From contig NZ_FCOA02000014.1 in assembly GCF_001544875.2 (NCBI RefSeq), positions 62,001-126,000 of the forward strand: DNA of 64,000 nucleotides, read 5' to 3'. Positions within the stretch are counted from its first letter, which is position 1. Every line of letters starts with the position of its first letter. This document shows, in pieces, positions 33,757 through 42,331 of the stretch. The notes below the pieces were generated by a model. The model worked only from the letters and a program-made list of their open reading frames with translations. It had not been told where the DNA came from and ran no database searches. Origin of the DNA: Caballeronia hypogeia. Its GTDB lineage: Bacteria; Pseudomonadota; Gammaproteobacteria; Burkholderiales; Burkholderiaceae. A program made the translations under genes and the position numbers.

Positions 33757-35131
33757 ACGGCGACCCTCGAAAAGTCTGACCGTCGGGAACCCGTCCTCGT
33801 CGTGTTCGCGGACATCGCCCGAGAGTCACCGACTGGAATCCCTGCTTTGATTGCCTCTTCCTGACAAAACGAACGAACCGCGCCTGATTTGAAGAGCTGC
33901 GCCGTGGCGCACCATTCGGTTGTGCTCCTTTCTCTTTCACGGCTAACCATCGTGACCGCAGCGCTCCGACCCACTCCTATCCCGGGCAAGTCCGGTCGGA
34001 TGCGATCGCGTACCGGAGCGTACGTGCTGTGCGGCCGGCACATCCCTGCCGATACGACCATTCGAGCCCGTCGGCGTTTGTGTCCGCACCAGCATCCACC
34101 CGCCTTCGGGAAAGGCGTGCGACAAGTCGAGTGGCCGGGACCGTGCGGCATTACGCCGCCAAACATTATCATTTACATTCGGCAATCGAATGACCGTATG
34201 CTGACCGAAACCGCCGCCTGAATGTCCGAGTGATACAACAGACGAACGTCTCGTTGTGGCCCGACTCCGGAAGTTGCCGAGCTAAATAGAAAGCCGCCTC
34301 AAGATCGCACCTGGCAGGTTGCTCCCGCATGCGCATTTGTCCACGGCTTACGTGGATAAGCATTTAGATAACCCGCAGAACCAAACGCTATGTTCATGAT
34401 ACAAAAAACAAATCGCATAGTGATGCGTGTTGCGGCAACGTAGATGGAATGGTCGCCTCCCGCCATAACGGTCGTCCGCGGCGGCTCTGCTAGCCGGAGC
34501 GATTGCGCCTGCTCTTGACCCGACGTCCGACCAACGTCGTTGCTGTTGCACTCGCGAACAAGATGGCAAGAACGATTTGGGCCCTGTTGGCCTATGGTCG
34601 AACGTATCAGGCCTCACCCGTACAGTAATCACGCTCGTAGCCTTTTAACCATCCACGGTTGCATAGGTGAATTGAACGACGGCAAGACAGGTTGGACCGC
34701 GCAAAGGCAAGCCTGAGACGTTACTCGGACATCAAGTCCGCTTTGTGGATTAGGACCTTTGCGGCGAAATCCATCGGGGCCGGCGGGCACGCCCGCGATC
34801 GAGTCCGGATATAAGTCCGCAACCACCCTTCTCGCCGCGCACAATTACCTTGCAAATGAGAGACGACTATATAAGTAGTGTCGTACTTGAGCAAAGTACA
34901 GATGTCGCACCGGAGGCGCGTTTCGAGGTCAAGCTGAGCTGGTTTTCGCAACCACGGCAAATCAATGGCGCTCTACGGCAACCGCGTGAGCGTGTCTCGC
35001 AGCGTGGTGGCGCGCAAGACGCGGCGCCGCGTCTTGCGGGCTCGCGCCGCACAACAGCATGCAGGCTCGGGCGCGCCTTATATTTTTTCGCGAGATGGGA
35101 GGCACGTTACACCTTCGACACGGAACCCGCG
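33757..35131. other. 1.4-kb region of poor coding quality
   Basis: Several ORFs of 60-165 codons occur on both strands, but all are Arg/Ser-rich, lack ribosome sites and overlap each other, so I accept none. Base composition is more A/T-rich than the flanks, particularly 34160-34460. Small hairpins such as GGAC-ATCAA-GTCC at 34728-34740 and the 26-bp palindrome at 35013 are present. It looks like a decayed insertion or island. Confidence 0.5.
35013..35038. repeat. Perfect 26-bp palindrome
   Basis: CGCAAGACGCGGC at 35013-35025 is followed immediately by its exact reverse complement GCCGCGTCTTGCG at 35026-35038, with no spacer. It lies about 95 bases downstream of the tetR stop. No T-run follows on either strand, so a classical terminator is unlikely. 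Confidence 0.85.
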
Positions 35132-35695
35132 TCAGGAATCGGTGAGGACTGTCGGCGCTGCCCTCAGCGCTTGCGTCATCAGGGCCAGCGCCGCCCTGTC
35201 GCCCGCCGGATCAGCCTGAATGCGACCGTCGAGCGCCAGTGTCGCCAATCCGTGAACGAGTCCCCAGCAGGCGAGCGCTCCGGCTTCGACCCGGTGCGGC
35301 GCCAGCTCTGCCACCCGCCGTACCATCAGCGCATAAGCGCCCTGACACTCCTCATGCGGCAGATTCAGCCCCGCCCCATCCGCGAACATCAGTCGGAACA
35401 GCGCCGGATGTGCTCGCGCGAAACCAACATAGGCCAAGCCCTGCGCTGTCAGTGCTTCGCCCGGATCGCCTGCCATGTCGGCGCGCGCGGCGTCCGCCTC
35501 CAGCATGGAAAAACCCTTGAGCGCGACGGCGCCCATCAGCGCCGCCTTGTCTTCGAAATGGCGATAGGGCGCCATCGCCGAAACCCCCGCTGCCCGCGCG
35601 ACTGCACGCAAGCTGACATCGCTCTCGCCTTGTTCGAGCAAGGCCAGCGCGCAATCAACCAGGCGATCACGAAGAGAAGAAACGGAATCGCTCAT
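35132..35695 (-). CDS. TetR/AcrR-family repressor
   Basis: This 187-aa regulator has the N-terminal HTH LVDCALALLEQGESDVSLRA followed by VARAAGVSAMAPYRHFEDKA, and a C-terminal ligand domain containing ALACWGLVHGLATLALDGRI (the W-x-x-x-HG type). It diverges from the DUF4188 gene at 35756 with a 60-bp gap that contains a long inverted repeat, a likely autoregulatory operator. The ligand is unknown. Confidence 0.9.
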   Translation of the reverse strand: MSDSVSSLRDRLVDCALALLEQGESDVSLRAVARAAGVSAMAPYRHFEDKAALMGAVALKGFSMLEADAARADMAGDPGEALTAQGLAYVGFARAHPALFRLMFADGAGLNLPHEECQGAYALMVRRVAELAPHRVEAGALACWGLVHGLATLALDGRIQADPAGDRAALALMTQALRAAPTVLTDS

Positions 35696-35699
35696 CGAT

Positions 35700-35741
35700 G
35701 TTTACACTGTAATCATTCGGGACTATGCTTACAGCGTAAAC
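35700..35741. promoter_or_regulatory. Probable TetR operator in divergent promoter
   Basis: GTTTAC-ACT-GTAA on the left (35700-35712) mirrors TTAC-AGC-GTAAAC on the right (35729-35741), giving an interrupted inverted repeat that covers most of the 60-bp space between the tetR start (35695) and the DUF4188 gene (35756). The A/T-rich arms fit binding by the adjacent TetR repressor. Confidence 0.75.
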
Positions 35742-35755
35742 ATCAGGGAGTCGCC

Positions 35756-36208
35756 ATGCAAGCCTCCGTCACCCGTAGGTCGGTCGACCTCAGCGCCTAT
35801 CCGGATCTCGTGGTCGTCATTTTGGGCTTTCGCGTTCGCAGGCTGCGGGGGATCGCCGCCGTGCTCGGCATCGGCAAGAGTCTGCGACAGATCGAGGCAA
35901 ACCCGCCCGCAGGACTATTGTCCAGCGAGCAGTTTCTCTTTGCCCTCAACCATGTCGGTATCCGCCAGTATTGGCGTGATCTCGAATGCCTCGAAGCTTT
36001 TACCCGAAGCGAGCCACATTCTCGCTGGTGGCGCGACTTCCTGCGCGACAGCGGGGGCGCGGGCTTCTGGCATGAAAGCTATAGCCGGCAGGGAATGGAA
36101 GCGGTCTATATCGACATGCCCGGCCCCGTGGGATTCGACCGCTTCGCGCCGGAGCGCCAGCCGACCGGACCATTCATGAGTGCGCGACAGCGGATGGCGA
36201 CCAGTTAG
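35756..36208 (+). CDS. DUF4188 (phenylacetaldoxime-dehydratase-like) protein
   Basis: The 150-aa protein has VVVILGFRVRRLRGIAAVLG, EQFLFALNHVGIRQYWRDLE, HSRWWRDFLRDSGGAGFWHE and a C-terminal PVGFDRFAPERQPTGPFMSA. I associate this with DUF4188, heme-free relatives of aldoxime dehydratases or monooxygenase-like dimers. AGGGAGTCGCC precedes the ATG. It is probably the target of the divergent TetR repressor. The reaction is unknown. Confidence 0.75.
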   Translation: MQASVTRRSVDLSAYPDLVVVILGFRVRRLRGIAAVLGIGKSLRQIEANPPAGLLSSEQFLFALNHVGIRQYWRDLECLEAFTRSEPHSRWWRDFLRDSGGAGFWHESYSRQGMEAVYIDMPGPVGFDRFAPERQPTGPFMSARQRMATS

Positions 36209-36418
36209 ACCTGCTCCAGTTCGGACCGAGCACGGACGGAAACGACATGTGCGCGAACTCTGGAGCTGACCATTACCCATCCGCGCCAGCACCATTGCCT
36301 TTCATCGCGCGAAACATGGGCAGCGCTTGCGCTCACGATGTCGGTGGTTCACATTGAGACGAAGGATGACTGATCGCCGCTTCCGGAGATTTTCCGGATT
36401 CCGGCAGGGAGATGTTTG

Positions 36419-36724
36419 ATGGAGAACGGCAGACCGCCACCACGGCGTGTGTCATATGAGAAAGGGAATCCGTTCGGCGGCTCCGGATGGTTCGGCCGAT
36501 TGCTGGGCCTGGTATTGAGCGTGATCGTACTCGTGGCGGCCGCGATGCTGTCGTTGGTGCTGCTCGCCGTGCTATTCGGGGTGGGCACGATCGTCGTCGG
36601 ATATCTCTGGTGGAAGACGCGCGCGTTGCGTCGGCAGATGCGTGCGTTCGGCGACGATGGCCGGACCGTCGACGTCGAGGTCGTCCCCAGGGACTCGCCC
36701 GACGATGATCCCGCGAAACGCTGA
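36419..36724 (+). CDS. Small single-domain membrane protein
   Basis: The product has 101 aa. A Pro/Arg-rich cytoplasmic start (MENGRPPPRRVSYEKGNPFG) is followed by a long hydrophobic stretch of about 45 residues (LLGLVLSVIVLVAAAMLSLV, continuing to VGTIVVGYLW) sufficient for two TM helices, then a charged tail. AGGGAG precedes the ATG. Similar short proteins are common and uncharacterised in Burkholderia. Alone in its orientation. Confidence 0.7.
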   Translation: MENGRPPPRRVSYEKGNPFGGSGWFGRLLGLVLSVIVLVAAAMLSLVLLAVLFGVGTIVVGYLWWKTRALRRQMRAFGDDGRTVDVEVVPRDSPDDDPAKR

Positions 36725-36760
36725 CGATCGATTACGCGCGATTACGCGCGCCTGATCGTC
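36723..36760. repeat. Tandem 10-mer inside a small inverted repeat
   Basis: ATTACGCGCG occurs twice in tandem at 36731-36750, bracketed by GACGATC (36723-36729) and GATCGTC (36754-36760). It immediately follows the stop of the membrane protein gene. It may act as a weak transcription end; no T-run is present. Confidence 0.45.
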
Positions 36761-37006
36761 CGCCCCTCTGACATCGCCAAGCCATGCAATCAACTGGCGA
36801 GTCGACCGCGAAGTGCGACCATCACATGCACCACGAACCGTCGAACGGTGGAATCAGGTGGCGCAACTGGAACGCAATTGAGATCTCGAACCAGCTCGAC
36901 GCCGGCTCACCCTTCTCCACCGGCCCCCTGACTTCACGGATCGACTTTCGGAGGTGGTGCGCCCGCCGATCGAATGGAACGCGATTCATCCGGGAAGTCG
37001 AGCTTC

Positions 37007-37603
37007 TCACACCAGGACGAAATCGAAACGCGCCGCCTTTTGAGCGCCGTCGTCATCGATGGTCATCAGCAGTCGGCGATCGAACAAGGAATCGACAGCG
37101 TTTCTTCGCTCGTCAGGAAAGTACAGTTGGGTAGTCAAAACCGGCCCCTTGGGCGGTCGCAAAGTGACATGAAAGTGTCGTGTGCGTCCCGGATACAGGC
37201 CCGGCACGATGGTCTCGAGACGATAGCGTCCCTCGCTGTCGGTGAATTGGTGGCCGCGCAGGCGGAATCCCTCGACGTCGTACGCTCCGGCGTCGTCAGC
37301 GTGCCAGAAATCGAGCAATGCACCGGACACCGCGATGCAGCGTGACGACCAGACGCGGCCACTCAGGACAATCTTCGTTCCGTTGATGCCTGGTTCCAGC
37401 AGCGAGACTCGCTGCGGCGAGTGAGGCAGAAAGAACGGCCCCGCCGTTTGCCGTCGGGTCGGTTCGTGGTCATCGGCGCATCCGGGTGTCGCTGAAACTG
37501 CATCGTCGACATTTCCGAAAGCCAATAGCAATAACGTGGACGGAACCGTGCATGATCTGCGAAGAAAATCACGCCGTCCCAGGCTCACTCTGCGTGTCTG
37601 CAT
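37007..37603 (-). CDS. Intradiol ring-cleavage dioxygenase-like protein, exported
   Basis: This 198-aa member of the protocatechuate 3,4-dioxygenase superfamily has QTAGPFFLP, VSGALLDFWHADDAGAYDVE (first Tyr ligand region), FRLRGHQFTDSEGRYRLETI, and GLYPGRTRHFHVTL holding the second Tyr and two His ligands to Fe(III). The N-terminus has a twin-arginine-like RRVSLGRRDFLRRS plus hydrophobic stretch, as in secreted dioxygenase-like proteins. The start at 37603 is set by GGGAG nine bases before. It stands alone; the aromatic substrate is unknown. Confidence 0.85.
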   Translation of the reverse strand: MQTRRVSLGRRDFLRRSCTVPSTLLLLAFGNVDDAVSATPGCADDHEPTRRQTAGPFFLPHSPQRVSLLEPGINGTKIVLSGRVWSSRCIAVSGALLDFWHADDAGAYDVEGFRLRGHQFTDSEGRYRLETIVPGLYPGRTRHFHVTLRPPKGPVLTTQLYFPDERRNAVDSLFDRRLLMTIDDDGAQKAARFDFVLV

Positions 37604-37881
37604 GATCGACACTCCCTGCTTCCCGCTCGATCGGATCGCCGCGCACGCCGCACAGCAATCGAACGCCAACGAGCGCCCTCGTGGCAAACGGTGCCCGCCA
37701 TCCTGTGCACATATGGTAAGCCGATCTTTCAGATCGGGTGAACAAGATTGGCGAGCGGCCGTGCCACGCGGTTCCCGAGCGTCATTTCAGACGGCGTTCG
37801 GTGGTCCCCCACGAGAAGCGGCCCGCCCCGCTGTAGCCAGCGTTCTGCTCGGTTCGACGCCGCTTCTCGCCCGAACGCATC

Positions 37882-39153
37882 CTACTTCGCCGAAAGCAGA
37901 TGCGGCAGAAACTGCGGGATGTGCGGGAAAAAGATGATCAACATGAGGTCGATCACGAGCGCGAGAATGAACGGCAGGATGGCGCGCGTCGCCTTCTCCA
38001 CCGACACGCCGCCGATGGACGCCGCCGTGAACAGGCAGAAGCCGATCGGCGGCAGATTGATGCCGATGGCGGAGTTGATCAGCACGATCACGCCGAACAC
38101 GATCGGATCGATGTGCATCTGCACGACGAGCGGCAGGAAGACCGGAATCACCACCGCGATGCTCGATATCGTTTCGAGCACGGTGTGCGCCGCGATCAGA
38201 AACAGATTGATCAGGATCAGCAGGACGATCGCACTCGTGGTAATGGCGAGAAAGCTGTTCGCCACATGCAACGGAATCTGCGCTTCGATCAGATACCGCC
38301 CGAGCACGAACGCGAGTCCGAGCAGGAACGACACGCGCGTGGTATTCACCGACGTGCGCACGAGAATGTCCTTGAAGTGCGACAGCTTGAGCGTGCGGAA
38401 GATGAACGCGCTGACCAGCGTCACGTAGGTTGCGGCCACCACACCCGCCTCGACCGGCGTGAAGATGCCGCCGAGAATGCCGCCCAGGATGATGACCGGC
38501 GTGAGCAGCGCCCAGAACGCCTCGCGGAATGTCTTCCAGAGCTTGCCCGCATCGAACGGTTCGACGGAACTGTAGCCGTGCCGCACGGCCGTCACATAGT
38601 TCACGATCATGAACGATGCCACGACCAGCAGCATCGGAATGATGCCGGCGATGAACATCGTGCCCACCGAGACGTTCGCGGTGTATGCATAGACCAGCAT
38701 GCTCATCGATACCGGCGAAAGCAGGCCGAGCGATCCCGCCGCCGACTGCAGCGCCACCGCGAACGCACGGTTGTAGCCCTTCTTCACCATGCCCGGGATC
38801 ATGACCGAACCGATCGCGGCGGTGTCCGCCGTGGCGGAGCCAGAGAGATCGGCGAAGAACATGCTCGCGACGATCGTCACCTGCCCGATGCCGCCGCGCA
38901 TGAATCCCACCAGCGCCTGCGAAAACTCGATGATGCGCTTCGAGACGCCGCCCGAATCCATGATCGCGCCCGTCAGCATGAAGAACGGAATGGCGAGCAG
39001 GCCGACGTTGTTGAGATTGGAGAAGAGCTGCTGCGGAATGACGAGCAGCGGCGTGCCGTTGGCCGACAGCGCAAGCGTCGCCGCGATGCCGATGCAGATG
39101 GCCACCGGCACGCCAAGGCCGAGCAGCCCCGCTCCCAAAGCGATTGCCCACAT
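37882..39153 (-). CDS. dctM: TRAP transporter large permease (DctM type)
   Basis: The 423-aa integral membrane protein has about 12 TM segments, with VGLLAIPFFMLTGAIMDSGG, FFADLSGSATADTAAIGSVM and the second repeat's IFTPVEAGVVAATYVTLVSA typical of DctM. It catalyses sodium-driven uptake of an organic acid delivered by the binding protein at 39753. It is 15 bases after the small permease gene. Third gene of the transporter operon. Confidence 0.93.
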   Translation of the reverse strand: MWAIALGAGLLGLGVPVAICIGIAATLALSANGTPLLVIPQQLFSNLNNVGLLAIPFFMLTGAIMDSGGVSKRIIEFSQALVGFMRGGIGQVTIVASMFFADLSGSATADTAAIGSVMIPGMVKKGYNRAFAVALQSAAGSLGLLSPVSMSMLVYAYTANVSVGTMFIAGIIPMLLVVASFMIVNYVTAVRHGYSSVEPFDAGKLWKTFREAFWALLTPVIILGGILGGIFTPVEAGVVAATYVTLVSAFIFRTLKLSHFKDILVRTSVNTTRVSFLLGLAFVLGRYLIEAQIPLHVANSFLAITTSAIVLLILINLFLIAAHTVLETISSIAVVIPVFLPLVVQMHIDPIVFGVIVLINSAIGINLPPIGFCLFTAASIGGVSVEKATRAILPFILALVIDLMLIIFFPHIPQFLPHLLSAK

Positions 39154-39168
39154 GATGTGATCCTTATC

Positions 39169-39756
39169 CTAGAGGTGTTCGGATACGCCCTCGACCAGCG
39201 CGGCGTCGGCCTGCGCCTGCGGCGCCAGATGCGAGACGACGATGCGCACCAGCGAATGAAACACGAGCAGGCCGCCGCATACCGGAATCGAGAGATAGGG
39301 ATAGACCATCGAGATCGGGATCGAAGCGGCGGTTTCGGTCCCCATCAGCGCGAGCATGTCGGAGCCCCACATGACGAACACCGCGCCGAGCCCGAGAATC
39401 GCGCAGTCCGTGAAGTCCTTGAGCAGCGGCGCGAACGCCGCCGGCACGCGATCCGCGAGCACGCGCACTTCCGGATGCGCGCGCAGTTTCACGCCCGCCG
39501 CCGCGCCGAGACACGTGAGCCACACGAACAGATAGGACGCGACCTCATCCGACCACGACAGCGAATCGTGCAGCACGAAGCGGAAGATCACGCCGAGCCC
39601 GGCCACGATCACGGCCGCGAGCAACAGGCTGCCGCACACAAAGAGATTGATCTTGAGCACGATGTTGTCCACGAACATCAAGCCGCGCGCGAGCCTTTCC
39701 ATACGGGTCATCTCCGTCGTCTGAGTTGCGCCTTCCCTGTCGTTCCCGTGCATCAT
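39169..39756 (-). CDS. dctQ: TRAP transporter small permease (DctQ type)
   Basis: The 195-aa protein has four TM helices in the DctQ arrangement: FVCGSLLLAAVIVAGLGVIF, SWSDEVASYLFVWLTCLGAA (the W-S-(D/E)-E motif), GVKLRAHPEVRVL, and YLSIPVCGGLLVFHSLVRIV. Its ATG overlaps the stop of dctP (ATGA); an internal start at the MTRMER codons is possible. Partner of dctM. Confidence 0.9.
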   Translation of the reverse strand: MMHGNDREGATQTTEMTRMERLARGLMFVDNIVLKINLFVCGSLLLAAVIVAGLGVIFRFVLHDSLSWSDEVASYLFVWLTCLGAAAGVKLRAHPEVRVLADRVPAAFAPLLKDFTDCAILGLGAVFVMWGSDMLALMGTETAASIPISMVYPYLSIPVCGGLLVFHSLVRIVVSHLAPQAQADAALVEGVSEHL

Positions 39757-40784
39757 TTCGATGCGACCGCCGAGGCCTGCTTGGCGGCGTTCATCTCCTG
39801 ATAGAGCGCGGGGCCGTCGGGAATCTTCGCGATCAGTTCCTCACGCGCGGCCTTCGTCGCTTCGGCCCACGGCGCCGTATCGACGACCGTGACCTGAATG
39901 CCCTTCTGCTTCATGGTCGCGATGGCCGCGTCGTACTCGCGCTTGTATTCCTGGAGATCGAAATCCGCCGCGATCTTCGCCGACTCCTGGAACGCCTTCT
40001 GATCCTCGGGCGAGAGCTTGCTCCATGACGCCTTGCTCATCGCCAGCACGACCGGAAGATAGTTCACGTGCGTCACATAGAAATGCTTGGCGACATCGGA
40101 GAACTTGTCCTGCACGAACTGTTCTGGCGATGTGTCCGCACCATCGACGAGACCTTGCGAGAGCGCGAGGAACAACTGGTTGTAGGCGAGCGGCGTCGGA
40201 TTCGCGCCGAGCGCCTTGTAGCCCGCGATATAACCCGGGCTCTGCATCACGCGCACCTTCAGGTCCTTCATGTCCGCGAGCGAGGTGACGGGCCGCTTGG
40301 TCGTGAAGAGATTGCGCTCGCCCACCGCGAGCCACGTGAGTCCGACCATGTTCACGGGCTGCATCATGTCGAGATACTTGCGGCCGAGCGGCCCCTGCAG
40401 CACGCGGTTCGCCTCGTCCATGTTCGAGAACAGATACGGCATGTCGAAGATCTGCCACTGCTTGATCGTGTTGTCGATCGGCGCCTGCGCGGAAATCATG
40501 AGGTCCTGCGTGCCGGTGCGCAGCGCCTGCGTCATCTGCACTTCGCCGCCCAGTTGCGATTGCGGGAAGAGTTCGATCTTCACGTGTCCGTGCGTGCGCT
40601 GCGCGACTTCCTTCGCAAAGACCTGAGCGGTGAGCTGGTAATGATTGTCCGGAGCGAGCGTGTGACCGAGCTTCATCACGATCTCGTCAGCGAAGGCACT
40701 CGTCGACGCAGCTACGCACATTGCGGCAACGGCCGCGCTCACGGCCACGCGCAGCATGCGTTGCGCCTTGAAAAGCGAATTCAT
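39753..40784 (-). CDS. dctP: TRAP transporter solute-binding protein (DctP type)
   Basis: The 343-aa periplasmic protein has a signal peptide ending STSAFADE. DctP landmarks: KLGHTLAPDNHYQLTAQVFA, LFPQSQLGGEVQMTQALRTG, SLADMKDLKVRVMQSPGYIA (the conserved binding Arg in KVRV) and SQGLVDGADTSPEQFVQDKF. It is the first gene of the TRAP operon, divergent from the CoA-thioester operon at 41091, with a large dyad between. It should carry the substrate degraded by that pathway, probably a carboxylate. Confidence 0.92.
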   Translation of the reverse strand: MNSLFKAQRMLRVAVSAAVAAMCVAASTSAFADEIVMKLGHTLAPDNHYQLTAQVFAKEVAQRTHGHVKIELFPQSQLGGEVQMTQALRTGTQDLMISAQAPIDNTIKQWQIFDMPYLFSNMDEANRVLQGPLGRKYLDMMQPVNMVGLTWLAVGERNLFTTKRPVTSLADMKDLKVRVMQSPGYIAGYKALGANPTPLAYNQLFLALSQGLVDGADTSPEQFVQDKFSDVAKHFYVTHVNYLPVVLAMSKASWSKLSPEDQKAFQESAKIAADFDLQEYKREYDAAIATMKQKGIQVTVVDTAPWAEATKAAREELIAKIPDGPALYQEMNAAKQASAVASK

Positions 40785-41090
40785 GTTGTCTCCTTTGCGA
40801 CATGGACACCGCCTCTCCTGTGCCCTGCTTCATGCGATGCAGGGTCCGGCGGGTTGACGCAAGTATTTGTGATCGCGGCGGCGGTGCGTTAGGACCGCGC
40901 TTCGGATTTCTTGGACTTTTTTACGCCCGTGCGGCGCAATCACGTCCGTGCTGCAAAAAAGTCCAAAAGATCGCTCGAACCGTCCTACCGGTCGCATGGA
41001 GCCGCTCTTTAAAGTGATTTCCACAGTGATGGCGCGGCACCCAATCGGGCCGCACCGTGTTTACCCCAACCGCTTATCACGAGCTTCGAC
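40785..41090. promoter_or_regulatory. Divergent control region with a nested dyad
   Basis: Between the TRAP operon and the CoA-thioester operon. TTGGACTTTTTT (40911-40922) is mirrored exactly by AAAAAAGTCCAA (40955-40966), and an outer TAGGAC (40890-40895) by GTCCTA (40982-40987). Both pairs share the same centre, 40938.5, so the whole 98-bp stretch is an extended imperfect palindrome. Arm centres of the inner pair are 44 bp apart, about four helical turns. This is a strong candidate for a symmetric double operator or mirrored divergent promoters. The nearest local regulator is the AraC protein at 45325. Confidence 0.7.
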
Positions 41091-41516
41091 ATGGCCAAAC
41101 GCCCTCATATGGATTGCTACGCAATCGGCGACACCGCCGATTTCGCCAAGACGGTCTCCGAGTACGACATCTACGGTTTTGCCGGCATCGTCGGCGATTT
41201 CTATGCGGTGCATCTGAACGAGGAGTACGCGAAACACACGCGCTTCGAAAAGCGCATCGCGCAAGGATGCCTCTCGGTCGGTTTCCTTTCCACGGTGATG
41301 GGCTACATGGCCGCGAAGGCGCCGAGCCCGGGCGCGGTCTCGTATCGCTATGACATCACGTTCAATGCGCCGGTCTTCATTGGCGATACGGTCACCGCGC
41401 GCCTCACGCTCGAAGAGAAAGACGAAGAGCGCAACGTGTGTGTGTTCGCCGCCGATGTGACGCGCCAGGACGGCGTCGTCGTCGCATCGGGCAAGACGTA
41501 TCTGAAAGTGCTGTGA
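41091..41516 (+). CDS. MaoC-type (R)-hydratase, first copy
   Basis: The 141-aa hot-dog protein has the hydratase motif in GIVGDFYAVHLNEEYAK (Asp and His catalytic pair), IAQGCLSVGFLSTVMGY, and APVFIGDTVTARLTLEEKDE. It hydrates an enoyl-CoA double bond. It is the first gene of the plus-strand operon and is followed two bases later by the enoyl-CoA hydratase. A second MaoC gene closes the enzyme set at 44712. Confidence 0.88.
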   Translation: MAKRPHMDCYAIGDTADFAKTVSEYDIYGFAGIVGDFYAVHLNEEYAKHTRFEKRIAQGCLSVGFLSTVMGYMAAKAPSPGAVSYRYDITFNAPVFIGDTVTARLTLEEKDEERNVCVFAADVTRQDGVVVASGKTYLKVL

Positions 41517-41518
41517 TC

Positions 41519-42331
41519 ATGCCGACGAACACGCTTCCCGTTCTCGCCGCGCAATACGGCCCGCTGCGCCTGCTGACGCTCAATCGCGCCGACAAGCTCA
41601 ACGCGTTCACACCCGAGATGCTCGCAGCGCTCGAGAGCGCGCTCGACGAAGCCGCCGCCGATGACAGCACGCGCATCGTCGCGATCACCGGCAGCGGATC
41701 GAAGGCGTTCGCCGCGGGCAACGACATCGAGCGGCTCGCCGCGCTCGACGGCGTCGCCGCGTATCGCGACATGCTGGCGGGGCAGCGCGCGCTGCTGCGC
41801 CTGCACGAATACGCGAAGCCGACCATCGCGATGGTCAACGGCTATGCGCTCGGCGGCGGCTTCGAGCTCGCCCTCGCCTGCGACTTCCTGGTGGCGTCGG
41901 AGAATGCGAGCTTCGCGTTTCCCGAGATCACGCTCAACACGATGCCCGGCTGGGGCGGCACGCAACTCGCCGTCGCCAGGCTCGGACTCGCGTGCGCAAA
42001 GCGCTTCGTGCTGAGCGGACGGCGCTTTTCAGCGCGCGAGTGCGAGCCCTTCGGCTTCATTCACGACGTGGTCGCGCCCGGCGATCTCTTGGACGCCGTG
42101 CACGCACTGGCGACCACGCTCGCCGCCTTCGATCCGTTCGCGGTGGAAATGGCCAAGCGCGCGCTGAATCGCGCGAGCGAATTGCCCTTGTCGGCGGGAC
42201 TCGATCTCGAAGCCGCGCACTACGCGGTCAATTTCTCGAGCGAAGGCGCCCGCGCCGGCTTGCGGCAATTCATGGATCGGCGGCTCGCACGGCGCACGGC
42301 CCGAACCGACACGGTTCCGACATCACCATGA
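41519..42331 (+). CDS. Enoyl-CoA hydratase/isomerase (crotonase family)
   Basis: This 270-aa crotonase-fold protein has the CoA/oxyanion loop KAFAAGNDIERLAAL and both catalytic glutamates of hydratases, one in GGGFELALACD and one in FAFPEITLNTMPGWGG. It therefore probably performs water addition rather than another crotonase reaction. The ATG at 41519 lies just after the hydratase stop; the longer upstream frame overlaps it. Its stop overlaps the start of the dehydrogenase gene (ATGA). Confidence 0.9.
   Translation: MPTNTLPVLAAQYGPLRLLTLNRADKLNAFTPEMLAALESALDEAAADDSTRIVAITGSGSKAFAAGNDIERLAALDGVAAYRDMLAGQRALLRLHEYAKPTIAMVNGYALGGGFELALACDFLVASENASFAFPEITLNTMPGWGGTQLAVARLGLACAKRFVLSGRRFSARECEPFGFIHDVVAPGDLLDAVHALATTLAAFDPFAVEMAKRALNRASELPLSAGLDLEAAHYAVNFSSEGARAGLRQFMDRRLARRTARTDTVPTSP

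Noticed and set aside
33675..34172. 165-codon minus-strand ORF in the decayed patch
   Set aside because: Ser/Arg/Cys-rich, overlaps the exported small ORF in another frame, no ribosome site.
34850..35755. Long plus-strand open frame leading into DUF4188
   Set aside because: It runs antisense through the TetR gene; the DUF4188 start is the ATG at 35756 with AGGGAGTCGCC before it.
37900..39801. 633-codon plus-strand ORF opposite the TRAP permeases
   Set aside because: His/Arg/Asp-rich antisense artefact of membrane-protein genes; the minus strand encodes DctM and DctQ with clear motifs.
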